Origin: Brachybacterium sillae
GTDB taxonomy: Bacteria > Actinomycetota > Actinomycetes > Actinomycetales > Dermabacteraceae
DNA length: 64,000 nt
Direction of reading: 5' to 3'
NCBI RefSeq assembly: GCF_025028335.1
Contig: NZ_JAFEUW010000001.1
Coordinates: 1,364,001 to 1,428,000, forward strand
Shown here: positions 25,949-35,000 of the stretch, piece after piece
How positions within the stretch are numbered: position 1 is the first letter of the stretch
How the letters are laid out: each line of letters begins with the position of its first letter
Made by a program: the position numbers and the translations under genes
Notes under the pieces: generated by a model
Told to the model about the DNA's origin: nothing
Databases searched by the model: none
Seen by the model: the letters and a program-made list of their open reading frames with translations, nothing else

Positions 25949-26599
25949 ATGTCGGAGCAGTCATCGCCACAGTCGGCGGCACTACCTAGCTCGGGAATTC
26001 GACAAGTATTTGTCGCCTATCCGTATTCAATACCAAAGGATGACTATAGGCGCCCCTATAACGAGGTTGGCAAGGCCTTCCGAGTCAAGTTCGTGTTTGC
26101 AGATGAGCGAATATCCGATCTCCACATTCTCGAGAAGATCAAGGGGTACATCCAAGAGTCTCGCTTTGGGATATACGACATCACAGGATGGAACCCGAAC
26201 GTGGCCCTGGAGCTCGGCCTCGCATTGGGGATGAATGCAACGTCATACATCGCCTTCGATCCATCTAAAACAAGGACTGAAGACGTGCCTTCAGATCTTA
26301 GGGGCATGGATCGCATGCAATACGATTCGTTCACTTCTCTCGAAGATCGCCTCGGGACCCTTATAGGCCAAGAGCTCCCTCTGCCGCGCACCCATACCGC
26401 CGAGGACCAGTTGACTAAACTGCGCGACGAGATTCTACGTCTACTTTCAGGCACCGACGGGCTCAAAATCGGAGATATTGCTAAGGCGCTGGGCGTTTCA
26501 AACGATCTGGCGAAGGTGGCCCTAAAGCCCTTGCTTCAGCAGGGAGCAGTTACGGGAACGGGGAATACGCGCGCGGTCCGTTACACGACCGCCCACTAG
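25949..26599 (+). CDS. TIR/deoxyribosyltransferase-like domain joined to a C-terminal winged helix
   Basis: 216 residues, ATG at 25949 with AAAGGA upstream. Residues 17-140 look like a small Rossmann-type domain: RQVFVAYPYSIPKDDYRRPY, a middle helix, and GIYDITGWNPNVALELGLAL near residue 75. The D-x-T/S-G-x-NPN-x-x-x-ELG pattern is shared by nucleoside 2-deoxyribosyltransferase-like and TIR-like nucleotide hydrolases. The tail from about 170 (LKIGDIAKALGVSNDLAKVA) is a winged HTH. GC content and codon use (ATA, AAA, TTT) are clearly unlike the neighbours, indicating recent transfer. It lies between an IS3 element and a disrupted WYL regulator. A role in phage defence is inference; the enzyme activity is unknown. 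Confidence 0.65.
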   Translation: MSEQSSPQSAALPSSGIRQVFVAYPYSIPKDDYRRPYNEVGKAFRVKFVFADERISDLHILEKIKGYIQESRFGIYDITGWNPNVALELGLALGMNATSYIAFDPSKTRTEDVPSDLRGMDRMQYDSFTSLEDRLGTLIGQELPLPRTHTAEDQLTKLRDEILRLLSGTDGLKIGDIAKALGVSNDLAKVALKPLLQQGAVTGTGNTRAVRYTTAH

Positions 26600-27050
26600 C
26601 TGTACTGGCCGGGGACGTTGGTTGAGCTGTTCGAGGAGTGGGCCTGCATGATCTGGGCGGCGACGTCGTGGAACCGGGTGACCGCTTCAACCGGACTCAG
26701 GATGCGGATGTGGTCGCCGAACTGGAGGAGTTGCCGGACCGATTCGACGTCGGGATAGCGGACGGTGATAGTGATCCACTCTTCGTCGGTGTTGGTGATG
26801 TTGGCGATGCGGGTTCCGAGAATTCGCTGAGCCAGGTCCAGGCGGGTTGAGCGCAGCAGCGCGTGCACTTCGATACCGGGTGCCGACTGGAAGTCGGTCA
26901 GCAGATCCCACCACACCGAGCGGAGATCGCAGTCCGCTCGCAGTACCGCGGTATCCGTGAGGGCCTCGCGATCTTCGATGCGGGTTGTTTTAAACATGTG
27001 GGGTTTCCCGTTGACGTCGGCGACGAGGTACCAGGAGCCGGCCTTGTTCA
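26596..27050 (-). pseudogene. WYL-domain regulator, C-terminal part (split by IS1380 copy 4)
   Basis: The fragment reads KAGSWYLVADVNGKPHMFK, then TTRIEDREALTDTAVLRADC, LRSTRLDLAQRILG and IRILSPVEAVTRF, ending at TAG 26596-26598. The WYLVADV block is the core of the WYL ligand domain, followed by the WCX extension. It joins directly to the 28755-29287 part once the element and one TTCA duplicate are removed (DPYGLVNKAGSWYLVA). The stop overlaps the convergent TIR-like gene's stop. Confidence 0.88.
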
Positions 27051-28754
27051 CCTCGATGTTTCATGGGGCTGGTGAGCGGGGTGGGTCGGCGTCGTTGCCG
27101 GTGTTGAGCTGCTGATTGTGGCATTCGGGTGTGACAGATCGTCGCAGTGTCCGTTGCGGGCGGTCGGGTTCCACTCCCGAGAGGTTGATGCTGGTCGGTG
27201 GGGCGGGTGGTCTCGCCGGGTTAGGTCTGTGCGACGGTGGTGCGGAGCCGGTTGACGCCGGTCAGGACCCTCACGGCTTCGGGTGCATGTTCGGCGAGGT
27301 GGAGGACCTTGTGCCGGGCGCGGCGCACGAGGGTCGCGGGGATCTCGAACAACCGCGCGCGGAGCCGTTTGGGCTCCCACTTCCGCGCATCATGGCCGGT
27401 CAGAGCTATGGTCTGCATCCAGGCGACGAGCTCGCTGGCGAGCTGGACGATCTGGCACCAGAGCTGATTCTGCGCGAAACCCTGCAACGGCAACTTCTCA
27501 AGGCCCATGTCCTTGGCGTTACGGATCCGGTCCTCGCAGCGCGCCCGGCGACGGTGCCGCAGCTCCAAGACCGGGAGCTGGCCGCGCGGAGAGTTGGTCG
27601 CGAACGCGGTGATGCGCATCCCCTCGTGATCGGTGATCCGCAGCTGCGCCCCAGGATGAGGACGTTCCTTCCGCACGATCACCCGCATCCCGGCAGGCCA
27701 CCCGGACAGGTCCAGCAGCCCGGTCAGCTCCGCCACCCACGCCCCGTCGCGGATCCCCTCGTCCTCGGTGTCGTAGGCCGGGGTCCACGCCTCCGCCTCA
27801 TCGAGGCGTTTCAGCAGGTCAGGAGTGTTCGCAGGGAGAGTGAACCCCACTGAGTAGGCCAGACGCTGCCGCTGGAGCCAGGCCAGGAAGTCCTTGGTGC
27901 CGCCGGCCCCGTCGGTGCGGATCAGAATCTTCTTCGACCCCCGCCCACCCCGGGCCAGCAGGCCCGCAGGCAGCTGCGCGAGAGCCTGCCGGGTGACGGT
28001 CATGTGATCAGCCGCGGTGTTCGAGCCGGCGTTGCCGGGGCGCAGCTGGATCGCCAGCGGTTCCCCAGTCCCTTCGCTGCCGTGGTCCAGGAACGCGCAC
28101 AACGGGTGATAGCCGAACCCGCGTTTGAACGTCGGTGCGGCCTGCTCCTTCTCACTGTGGACGTTGATCAGGGTGGCATCGAGGTCGACGACCAGCGGGT
28201 TCTTCGCACTGACCCCCGCAGCCGGGGAATGCGCTCCGGCGAGGGTCCAGGCTCTTTCACGCGCGGCCCGGCGGGCCTGGGAGATCGCCTCGATCACCGC
28301 GGGCGCGTCCTGGGCGAGGGTGGTGAGCATGCGGGAGATCGTCGGGGCCGAGGCGACATCACCGAACAGGCCCGGCTCGCACCGCAGCAGATCAGCATCC
28401 GAAGCATGCTCCCCGCCGATCGCGAGAGTGAGTGCGAGGTCCAGCAGGACCTTCGCCGCGTGGTGCTCGGCCAGTGGCTTCGTCCAAGGAGCCAGTGCTT
28501 CCCGCAGCGAAGAGGCGAGGCCGGTGGCGTGGATCGTGTCGGTCAGCAGCACCGCGCCCGCATGCGAGAGGGCCGGGACCTCAGCGACGTCCACCCGCGG
28601 ACGGGGGTAGAAGAACAAGGTAGGGTGGGACACCTGAAAGGTGCTCCTTCCAGCGGATGGGTACGGGTCTCAACACCTCGTATCATCCCAGGCCAGGAGC
28701 ACCTTTCTTTATGCCGTCCGCCGATCGGGACCACACCCCCGTGAAATCTCGAGG
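27051..28754 (-). mobile_element. IS1380-type element, copy 4 (complete)
   Basis: 1704 bp with both terminal repeats (CCTCGATGTTTCATGGGG at 27051; CCTCGAGATTTCACGGGG in reverse complement ending at 28754). TTCA at 27047-27050 and 28755-28758 is the 4-bp target duplication. It splits a WYL regulator gene. Confidence 0.95.
27221..28633 (-). CDS. IS1380-family transposase (copy 4)
   Basis: A 470-residue intact transposase, nearly identical to the copy at 9822-11234 in its C-terminal half but with its own N-terminal variants (VDVAEVPALSHAG; AGAHSPAAG where others read AGDHSPAAG). It has a GTG start behind the conserved RBS-containing stem at 28636-28707, whose loop differs most among the four copies. 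Confidence 0.93.
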   Translation of the reverse strand: MSHPTLFFYPRPRVDVAEVPALSHAGAVLLTDTIHATGLASSLREALAPWTKPLAEHHAAKVLLDLALTLAIGGEHASDADLLRCEPGLFGDVASAPTISRMLTTLAQDAPAVIEAISQARRAARERAWTLAGAHSPAAGVSAKNPLVVDLDATLINVHSEKEQAAPTFKRGFGYHPLCAFLDHGSEGTGEPLAIQLRPGNAGSNTAADHMTVTRQALAQLPAGLLARGGRGSKKILIRTDGAGGTKDFLAWLQRQRLAYSVGFTLPANTPDLLKRLDEAEAWTPAYDTEDEGIRDGAWVAELTGLLDLSGWPAGMRVIVRKERPHPGAQLRITDHEGMRITAFATNSPRGQLPVLELRHRRRARCEDRIRNAKDMGLEKLPLQGFAQNQLWCQIVQLASELVAWMQTIALTGHDARKWEPKRLRARLFEIPATLVRRARHKVLHLAEHAPEAVRVLTGVNRLRTTVAQT

Positions 28755-29287
28755 TTCACGAGCCCGTAGGGGTCGGAGGTGAGCCACTGTCCAGTGGTCT
28801 CTCCGCTGTGTCGGTAGCGCAGGCGGATGCGTCGCCGTTCCCGCGCGGCGGCCAGCAGATCGGTCAGGTCAAGCTCCCGGCCGGTCGTGAACCACCCTGA
28901 CGGATCGATGAGAAGCACCTCGGACAAGTGCGAGCTGGTGGGCACCTGCCCTCTCGTAGCAACGGCCGTCAGCTTCTCCTGGGCGCTGGCGTTGACTGCC
29001 TGCAGCCCGACCTGCTCGAGAGGGTTGGCGTCCAGACCCGCGACGGTCAGCAACTGCAGCTCGGCCGGATCGAGGCGCGCCACGTCCAGCCGGGACCGAC
29101 GGTCCAGCACAATCGCACCGCCCCGGCCCTGCTCGGTGTGGACCGGCACGCCGGCGGCTGAAAGGGCCTCGACGTCACGCAGGATCGTGCGCGGTGACAC
29201 CTCAAACCGGCGGGCCAGCTCCTTGCTCGTCATCCGTTCATGGGTCTGCAGAAGCAGCAGGATCGACAACAGCCGCGAGGACTTCAT
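28755..29287 (-). pseudogene. WYL-domain regulator, N-terminal part (split by IS1380 copy 4)
   Basis: Starting at ATG 29285-29287, it reads MKSSRLLSILLLLQTHERMT, an HTH_11 (LARRFEVSPRTILRDVEALS), the GVPVHTEQGRGGAIVL wing and the start of the WYL domain (LRYRHSGETTGQWLTSDPYG) up to the element at 28754. This is a YafY/PafC-type regulator. It is divergent from the VOC gene, the usual arrangement for a regulator and its target. With its ligand domain cut off, the regulator is probably inactive. Confidence 0.9.
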
Positions 29288-29375
29288 GGCCCGATCCTCA
29301 CACAAAACATGACAGAAGGTGTCGTCTTTGGCTGGTCGGATGAGGCCACCTGATCCACCGATCCGAGGAGACATC

Positions 29376-29562
29376 ATGTCGGCACCCAACCTGTTCCTGA
29401 TCTACGTCAGCGACGCCGAACGGTCCACCGCCTTCTACAGCGACCTGTTCGATATCGAGCCCACCTTCACCAGCCCGCGCTACGTCGCCTTCGAGGTGGC
29501 GCCCGGGGTGCTGTTCGCCATCTGGACCGGCGGCAACGAGAACACCACCCCAGACACGCCTC
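29376..29562 (+). pseudogene. VOC/glyoxalase-family protein, 3' end deleted
   Basis: An ATG at 29376 with GAGGAG 7 bp upstream opens MSAPNLFLIYVSDAERSTAF, YSDLFDIEPTFTSPRYVAFE, VAPGVLFAIWTGGN. This is the first beta-alpha-beta-beta-beta module of a VOC domain. After about PDTPRT the sequence becomes the interior of a beta-mannosidase gene in another frame, so the second module is lost. It was probably the target of the divergent WYL regulator. Confidence 0.8.
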
Positions 29563-31303
29563 GTACTCGGAGCAGGAGCCGCTGCGCAGCGAGATCGAGG
29601 CCGAGGCACGCGAGCAGATCGTGCGCCTGGCCTGGCACCCCTCCCTGGTGCACTGGAACGGTTCGAACGAGAACGTCATCGGGTACTACACGTGGGGGTG
29701 GAAGGACAAGCTCGAGGAGGGTGCGGCCTGGGGCCTGGGGTACTACCTCGACCTGTTCCCGGCACTGATGGCCGAGCTGGACCCGACCCGCAGCTATTCT
29801 CCGTCGAGCCCCTACTCCCGCGGGGACGTCTCCAAGCCGGGCAGCCCCGACCACGGAACCATCCACAACTGGGTGGCGTGGTGGAGCGGTGACGACAACG
29901 ACTACACCCGGTACCGCGACAACGTGCCCCGCTTCTCCGCGGAGTTCGGCTACCAGGGGGCAGCGAACTACGCCACGGTGGAGCGGATGGTCAGCGAGCG
30001 CCCTCTGCGCGAGGACTCCGAGACGATGCTGTCGCACCAGAAGGCCTCGGGCGGCCAGGACAAGCTGTACCGCGGCTTCGCGGCCCACGTGCCGGCGCCG
30101 GTGGGCTACGAGGACTTCCACTTCACCACGCAGCTGAACCAGGCCCGCGCCCTGATCTGCGGGATCGGGCACTACCGGTCGCACTGGCCGGTGTGCGCCG
30201 GGACCCTCGTGTGGCAGCTGAACGACTGCTGGCCCGTGACCAGCTGGGCCGCGGTCGACGGCGACGGCCGCCGCAAGCTGCTGTGGTACGCCCTGCGGGA
30301 CATATACGCGCCCGTCCTGATCACCGTGCAGCCGCGTGAGGACGGCGAGATCGTCTCGGTCGGCAACGACACGGACGAGCAGCTCGACTCGCGCCTGCTG
30401 CTGCGCCGTCAGGACCACACCGGCCAGGTGCTGGCGCGAACTGAGATCGATGTCGAGGTGCCCCCGCGCAGCGTGGCATCCGTGCGGATCCCGGAGGACC
30501 TCGCCACCCCGCAGGACGCGGACCGGGAAGTGCTCGTGGTGGAGTCGACCGAGGGCCATGGCCGCACCGTGCACTTCTTCGCCGAGGACAAGGACAGCGC
30601 CATTCCCGAGGACGCCGTGGAGGCGACTGTCCGCCGTGTCGATGACGGGTACCAGATCATCGTGAGCGCCTCCGGCACTGTGCGCGATCTGTGCGTGCTG
30701 GCCGACAAGGTGGACCCGGACGCGGTGGCCCAGACCCAGCTGCACACCCTGCTGGCCGGGGAGACGGCAGTGATCATGGTGCGCTCCCGGGCGGATCTGG
30801 ATCCGCAGGCGTTCCTCGCCCCCGGCGTCATCATGAGTGCGAACGACCTGGTCGCCCGTGCCCGTGGACGGGAGCGTGAGCAGCTGGATTGGCCCCGCCC
30901 GACCGCTGGCGCTCACCCCACCTGCTCGGTGCGCACCACCTCGCCGGCACCGTTGATCAGGGTGGCGCAGTCCTTGGTGCGGACCTCCATGGGGCCCTCC
31001 AGCTGTGCGCCCTCGTCGACGATGCACCCGCTCAGGTGCACGCCGGCGCCGATGCGGGCCCCGTCCAGCACCACGCAGTCCTCGAGGTGGGCACCCTCCT
31101 CGACCTGCACCGACGGGCCGATCACGCTGTGCCGCACGACCCCCTTCACCACCGAGCCGGAGGCCAGCATGGACTCGGCGACGTCGGCGCTGCTGCCCAC
31201 TCGTGCGGGCACGAGCTGCGGCGGGGCGGTGAAGATCGGCCACTCGGGATCGTCCAGGTCCACGCCGGTGCCGTCCAGCAGCTCCATGTGCGCGCGCCAG
31301 TAG
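29558..31303 (+). pseudogene. GH2 beta-mannosidase, C-terminal half
   Basis: The frame opens with SYSEQEPLRSEIEAEAREQI, HPSLVHWNGSNENVIGY and continues with VPRFSAEFGYQGAANYATVE (nucleophile E in the SEFGYQ context), WPVCAGTLVWQLNDCWPVTS, and a C-terminal Ig-like domain. The WNGxNEN block carries the acid/base glutamate, so both catalytic residues remain, but the first half of about 850 residues is gone. Homology fades near 30890, yet the frame stays open to 31303, running antisense over the last 390 bp of the GlgC-like gene; the natural stop was probably lost by an indel. Confidence 0.82.
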
Positions 31304-32046
31304 GCGCTGAGGGTGCCGATGTCCTGCCAGTAGCCCTCCAGCCGGTGCTCGACCACGGTGTGGTTCTCGACGAAGTGGGGGATCAGGTCCTCCCCGTAGT
31401 CGTCCAGGCCGTCCTCGCCACCCAGCTCCTCCAGGGCTGTCAGCAGGGCCGGCCCGTCGAAGCAGAACGTCTCGGTGACCACGAGGTCCGTGGGCGGCTC
31501 CTCCGGCTTGTACCAGAACTCCTCGATTACGCCCTTCGTGCCCACCTTCACCACGCCGTAGCGGCTGGCGTCGCCGTCGTGGCGGGTGGTGACGATGGTG
31601 AGGTCGGCGCCGGCGTCCCGGTGGGTGTCCACCACGTCGGTGAGGTTCAGCGTGAACAGGTGATCGGCGCTCATCACCAGCACCAGCTCAGGTTCGAAGG
31701 AGGCGATCTGCCTGCGGAAGTGCCACAGGCTGTCGCTGTTGCCCTCGGGCAGGCCCTCCCCGGTGCCGCCGGTGAACGGGGCCAGGATCCGCAGTCCGCC
31801 GTGGGTGCGGTCCAGGTCCCAGGGCCGGCCGTTGGACAGGTGCTCGTTCAGGGCGTGCGGCAGGAACTGCTCGATGACCCACACGTCGCGCACGTGGCTG
31901 TTGGCCAGGTTGGACAGGGCCACATCGATCAACCGGTAGTTGCCCGCCACCCTCACCGCCGGTTTGGTGCGGTGGTCGGTGAGGGCGTCCAGCCGTGACC
32001 CGGCACCACCGGCCAGGACGATCGCGAGCACTCGTGGGATGCGCAT
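30913..32046 (-). CDS. glgC: Glucose-1-phosphate adenylyltransferase family protein (GlgC-like)
   Basis: 377 residues. The N-terminal nucleotidyltransferase domain has AIVLAGGAGSRLDALTDHRT, the allosteric/substrate strip KPAVRVAGNYRLIDVALSN, GTGEGLPEGNSDSLW and MSADHLFTLN (D of the metal site). The C-terminus is a left-handed beta-helix (VVRHSVIGPSVQVEEGAHLE, CVVLDGARIGAGVHLSGC). GlgC makes ADP-glucose for glycogen. The sequence strays from canonical GlgC around residues 45-60, so another NDP-sugar product is possible. The start is ATG 32044-32046. It is divergent from the AarF kinase gene. Confidence 0.8.
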   Translation of the reverse strand: MRIPRVLAIVLAGGAGSRLDALTDHRTKPAVRVAGNYRLIDVALSNLANSHVRDVWVIEQFLPHALNEHLSNGRPWDLDRTHGGLRILAPFTGGTGEGLPEGNSDSLWHFRRQIASFEPELVLVMSADHLFTLNLTDVVDTHRDAGADLTIVTTRHDGDASRYGVVKVGTKGVIEEFWYKPEEPPTDLVVTETFCFDGPALLTALEELGGEDGLDDYGEDLIPHFVENHTVVEHRLEGYWQDIGTLSAYWRAHMELLDGTGVDLDDPEWPIFTAPPQLVPARVGSSADVAESMLASGSVVKGVVRHSVIGPSVQVEEGAHLEDCVVLDGARIGAGVHLSGCIVDEGAQLEGPMEVRTKDCATLINGAGEVVRTEQVG

Positions 32047-32214
32047 GGTGGGGGCCTCTCGGGTGGTCGGCAGGAGTGGCTGGGAGGTTTCTACTCCCCG
32101 ATGCTGAGGATCGGCCCGGAGCGACGTCGATCGCATCCGGGATGCGGTACGAACGGTAGGAATCTCCGCTTCGCACCACGCTGCCCCACCCGACCCCTGG
32201 CTAGCATGGCCATC

Positions 32215-33903
32215 ATGGCCTCCGTCACCGCCCGTTACCGTCGGATCGCCGAGGTCCTGGTGCGCAACGGCATGTCGGCCCTCGCCGATCAGATCGGCCT
32301 GCGCGAGCACATGACCGGACTGGTGTACCGCCACCTCTCCGGCGACGACTCCGGCCCCGTCCCCGGCCCGATGCGCCTGCGCCGCGCCCTGGAGGACCTG
32401 GGGCCGACGTTCGTCAAGCTCGGCCAGATGCTCTCCACCCGCCGCGACCTGCTCCCGCTGGAGTACACCTCGGAGCTGGAGAAGCTGCAGACCAGCACTT
32501 CGCCCGTCACCTATGCGCAGATCGCCGAGACGATCCGGCGCGAGCTGGGCGCGGACCCGCACGAGCTGTTCTCGCACTTCGACGAGGTGCCGCTGGCGTC
32601 GGCCTCCATCGGCCAGGCCCACCGCGCCCGCCTGCAGGACGGCACCGAGGTGATCGTGAAGGTGCGCAAGCCCGGTGCCGCGGAGATGATCCACTCGGAC
32701 CTGGACCTGATCCGCTCCCTGGCGGCCCTGGCCTCCCGCGAGTGGTCCCTCGCCCGTGACGCCGACATCGAGTCGGTGGTGGCGGCCTTCGATCGCATGA
32801 TGCGCCGCGAGCTGGACTACCGCACCGAGGCGGACAACGCGCGTCGTCTGCGCCGCAACCTGGCCGAGGACCGCACGGTGCGGGTCCCCCGCGTGTACCG
32901 GGAGCTGACCACCTCCGAGGTGCTCACCGAGCAGTTCGTCACCGGGATGGTCATCACCGACACCGCCGCGCTGGACGCCGCCCGCATCAACCGCCGCAAG
33001 GTCGCCCACGACGCCACCGAGTCCCTGCTGCGGATGGTGCTGGTGGACGGCTTCTTCCACGCCGACCCGCACCCCGGCAACCTGTTCGTGGAGACCGACG
33101 GGACCATCTGGCTGATCGACTTCGGGATGGTCGGCACCCTCTCCCCGCAGGTGCGCGAGCACCTGCTGTGGCTCGCCTTCGCCCTGGGCCGACAGGACGA
33201 GGACGGCGCGGTCTCCGCCCTGCTGCAGCTGGCGCCCCCACGCGGCGGGGTGGACCGCAGGCGGCTCTCGCGCGACGTGTCCGAACTGCTGGACATGCTG
33301 ACCGAGAAGCCGCTGGGCGCGATCTCCGTCGCCGCCGTGGTGGAGCGCATCACCGCGCTGCTGCGCCGCCACCGCCTGCAGCTGCCCTCGGACGTCTCGG
33401 CCCTGCTGCGGATGCTGGTGCTCACCGAGTCCAGCGCCGTCACCCTGGATCCGGGCTTCCAGGTCGCGACGGTGCTCGAAGAGGTGCTGCCGATCGCGAT
33501 GGGCGAGCTGCTGAGCCCCGAGGCGCTGGCCCGGCGAGCGGGAATGGCGGGCCGCACCGCGCTGCGGCTGGGCACCGACCTGCCCCAGCGGGCACTGCGC
33601 CTGCTGGACGACTACGAGAGCCGCGGCGTGGACGTGCACATCGACGCCGCGGACCTCGACAAGGTCATCAGCCGCATGGAGAACACTGCTGACCGCCTGA
33701 TCGTGGGCATGACGATGAGCGCGCTACTGGTAGGCATCTCCACGGTGCTGGCCTCGCAGCCGTCGGCCGGGGGCCGCATGAGGGACCCTCTGCTGATCGG
33801 CGCGGGCGGCACCACGGCCCTGATGGGCATGCTGCTGGCCGCCGGCGCCGGCCCCGTGCGCACCGCCGGAAGATTCGTACGACGGAACCTGCGTGGCAGT
33901 TGA
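32215..33903 (+). CDS. ABC1/UbiB (AarF) family atypical kinase
   Basis: About 562 residues from ATG 32215 (or 32206). Family motifs are in order: the KxGQ signature (GPTFVKLGQMLSTRRDLLP) near residue 70, the A-rich loop (LASASIGQAHRA) near 130, VIVKVRKPG with the ATP-site lysine, ELDYRTEADNARRLRRN, and the HADPHPGNLFVE and LIDFGM catalytic motifs near 285-305. Two C-terminal hydrophobic helices (VGMTMSALLVGISTVLAS; LLIGAGGTTALMGMLLAAG) anchor it in the membrane. In bacteria with quinones the family supports quinone biosynthesis; the exact role in actinobacteria is unclear. Confidence 0.92.
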   Translation: MASVTARYRRIAEVLVRNGMSALADQIGLREHMTGLVYRHLSGDDSGPVPGPMRLRRALEDLGPTFVKLGQMLSTRRDLLPLEYTSELEKLQTSTSPVTYAQIAETIRRELGADPHELFSHFDEVPLASASIGQAHRARLQDGTEVIVKVRKPGAAEMIHSDLDLIRSLAALASREWSLARDADIESVVAAFDRMMRRELDYRTEADNARRLRRNLAEDRTVRVPRVYRELTTSEVLTEQFVTGMVITDTAALDAARINRRKVAHDATESLLRMVLVDGFFHADPHPGNLFVETDGTIWLIDFGMVGTLSPQVREHLLWLAFALGRQDEDGAVSALLQLAPPRGGVDRRRLSRDVSELLDMLTEKPLGAISVAAVVERITALLRRHRLQLPSDVSALLRMLVLTESSAVTLDPGFQVATVLEEVLPIAMGELLSPEALARRAGMAGRTALRLGTDLPQRALRLLDDYESRGVDVHIDAADLDKVISRMENTADRLIVGMTMSALLVGISTVLASQPSAGGRMRDPLLIGAGGTTALMGMLLAAGAGPVRTAGRFVRRNLRGS

Positions 33904-33910
33904 GACACCC

Positions 33911-33931
33911 CCGGCACGCGCGAGTGCCCGG
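33911..33931 (+). terminator. Possible hairpin terminator after the AarF gene
   Basis: CCGGCAC (33911-33917) pairs with GTGCCCGG (33924-33931) with one bulge, 8 bp past the AarF stop. There is no T-run, as is common in high-GC actinobacteria. Confidence 0.35.
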
Positions 33932-33993
33932 CTCCTGGGTGGTGGGGCAGGCGGCCGACGCGGTGGGCCGCGCTGACGGGCTGCCGCTCACTA

Positions 33994-34918
33994 GGCCGTG
34001 TTGCTAAATGCTGGTTCGGGGCCTTCGGGTGATCCTTGAGGCGTGTCGCGAGATGTCGTCACGGACGAGGTCTGGGAGCTGATCCGGGACGTGTTCCCGC
34101 CGGTGAGGACACGGGGCCGTCCTCCGGTGGATCGGCGCACGGTGGTCGAGGCGACCGCGTGGCGGTTCCGCACGGGATCGGCGTGGCGAGACCTCCCCGA
34201 CCGGTTCGGGAGCTGGAACACGATCTACAAGAACTTCCGGCGATGGGCGACCGACGGCGTCTGGGAGGACCTGCTCACCCACGTGCAGAAGCGGGCGTCG
34301 CTTCAGGGTGAGATCGACTGGGTCGTGTCGGTGGATTCCTCGATCGCGCGTGTCCATCAGCATGGCGCGACCCTGCCCCGGGTCACAGGGGGATCCATCG
34401 AACGACAAGAAGTCCGGGCCGGAGCCTCCTGACCACGCGATCGGCCGGTCACGGGGTGGTTTGACGACGAAGATCCATCTCGTCTGCGACGGGAAGGCCC
34501 GGGCGCTGGCGTTCGTCCTCACCGGCGGGCAGGTCGCAGACACGAGCATGTTCACCTGCGTACTCGACGAGATCCACGTCCCCGGCCGAGGGCCCGCGCG
34601 CACGAGACCGGACCGGGTGCTCGCGGACAAGGGCTACCCGTCGAAGAAGAACCGGGCCTGGCTGCGCGAGCGCGGCGTCAAGGCCACGATCCCCGAACGG
34701 GGCGACCAGATCGCTCACCGCCGCAAGCGTCCGGGCCGCCCGATCGACTTCGGCGATGAGCAGCGGGAGCGTTACAAGGGGCCGCAACGTCGTCGAGCGG
34801 TGCTTCAACTTCGTGAAGCAGTAGCGAGGACTCGCTTCCCGCTACGACAAGACCGCCCGGTCATACGCGGCGGGGCTCTGCCTCTCCGCCGCCTTGCAAT
34901 GGATTTAGCAACACGGCC
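33994..34918 (+). mobile_element. IS5-family (IS427-like) element A
   Basis: A 925-bp element with terminal repeats GGCCGTGTTGCTAAAT and ATTTAGCAACACGGCC, flanked by TA on both sides. The second copy, in opposite orientation, is at 36631-37555 with the same length and flanks. The pair surrounds the HtrA-like protease gene. Confidence 0.92.
34043..34908 (+). pseudogene. IS5-family transposase A (extra frameshift and nonsense codon)
   Basis: OrfA (34043-34432) has VWELIRDVFPPVRTRGRPPV, WRFRTGSAWRDLPDRFGSW and ends after VVSVDSSIARVHQHGATLPR. The downstream half continues in another frame past GGGGGATCC near 34388, as expected for programmed frameshifting in this group: HAIGRSRGGLTTKIHLVCDG, VLADKGYPSKKNRAWLRERG. 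A further extra G (AAGGGGCC near 34780) shifts the end RNVVERCFNFVKQ. There a TAG at 34822-34824 stands where element B has TGG. Two lesions beyond the programmed shift make this copy unlikely to be active. Confidence 0.85.
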
Positions 34919-35000
34919 TAAGTCTGACGCGCGACAACCGACGCGGCGGGTGACCGTGCTTCGTCGGCTCTGCCGCCGACTCACTCCCGAAGCCCACTGC

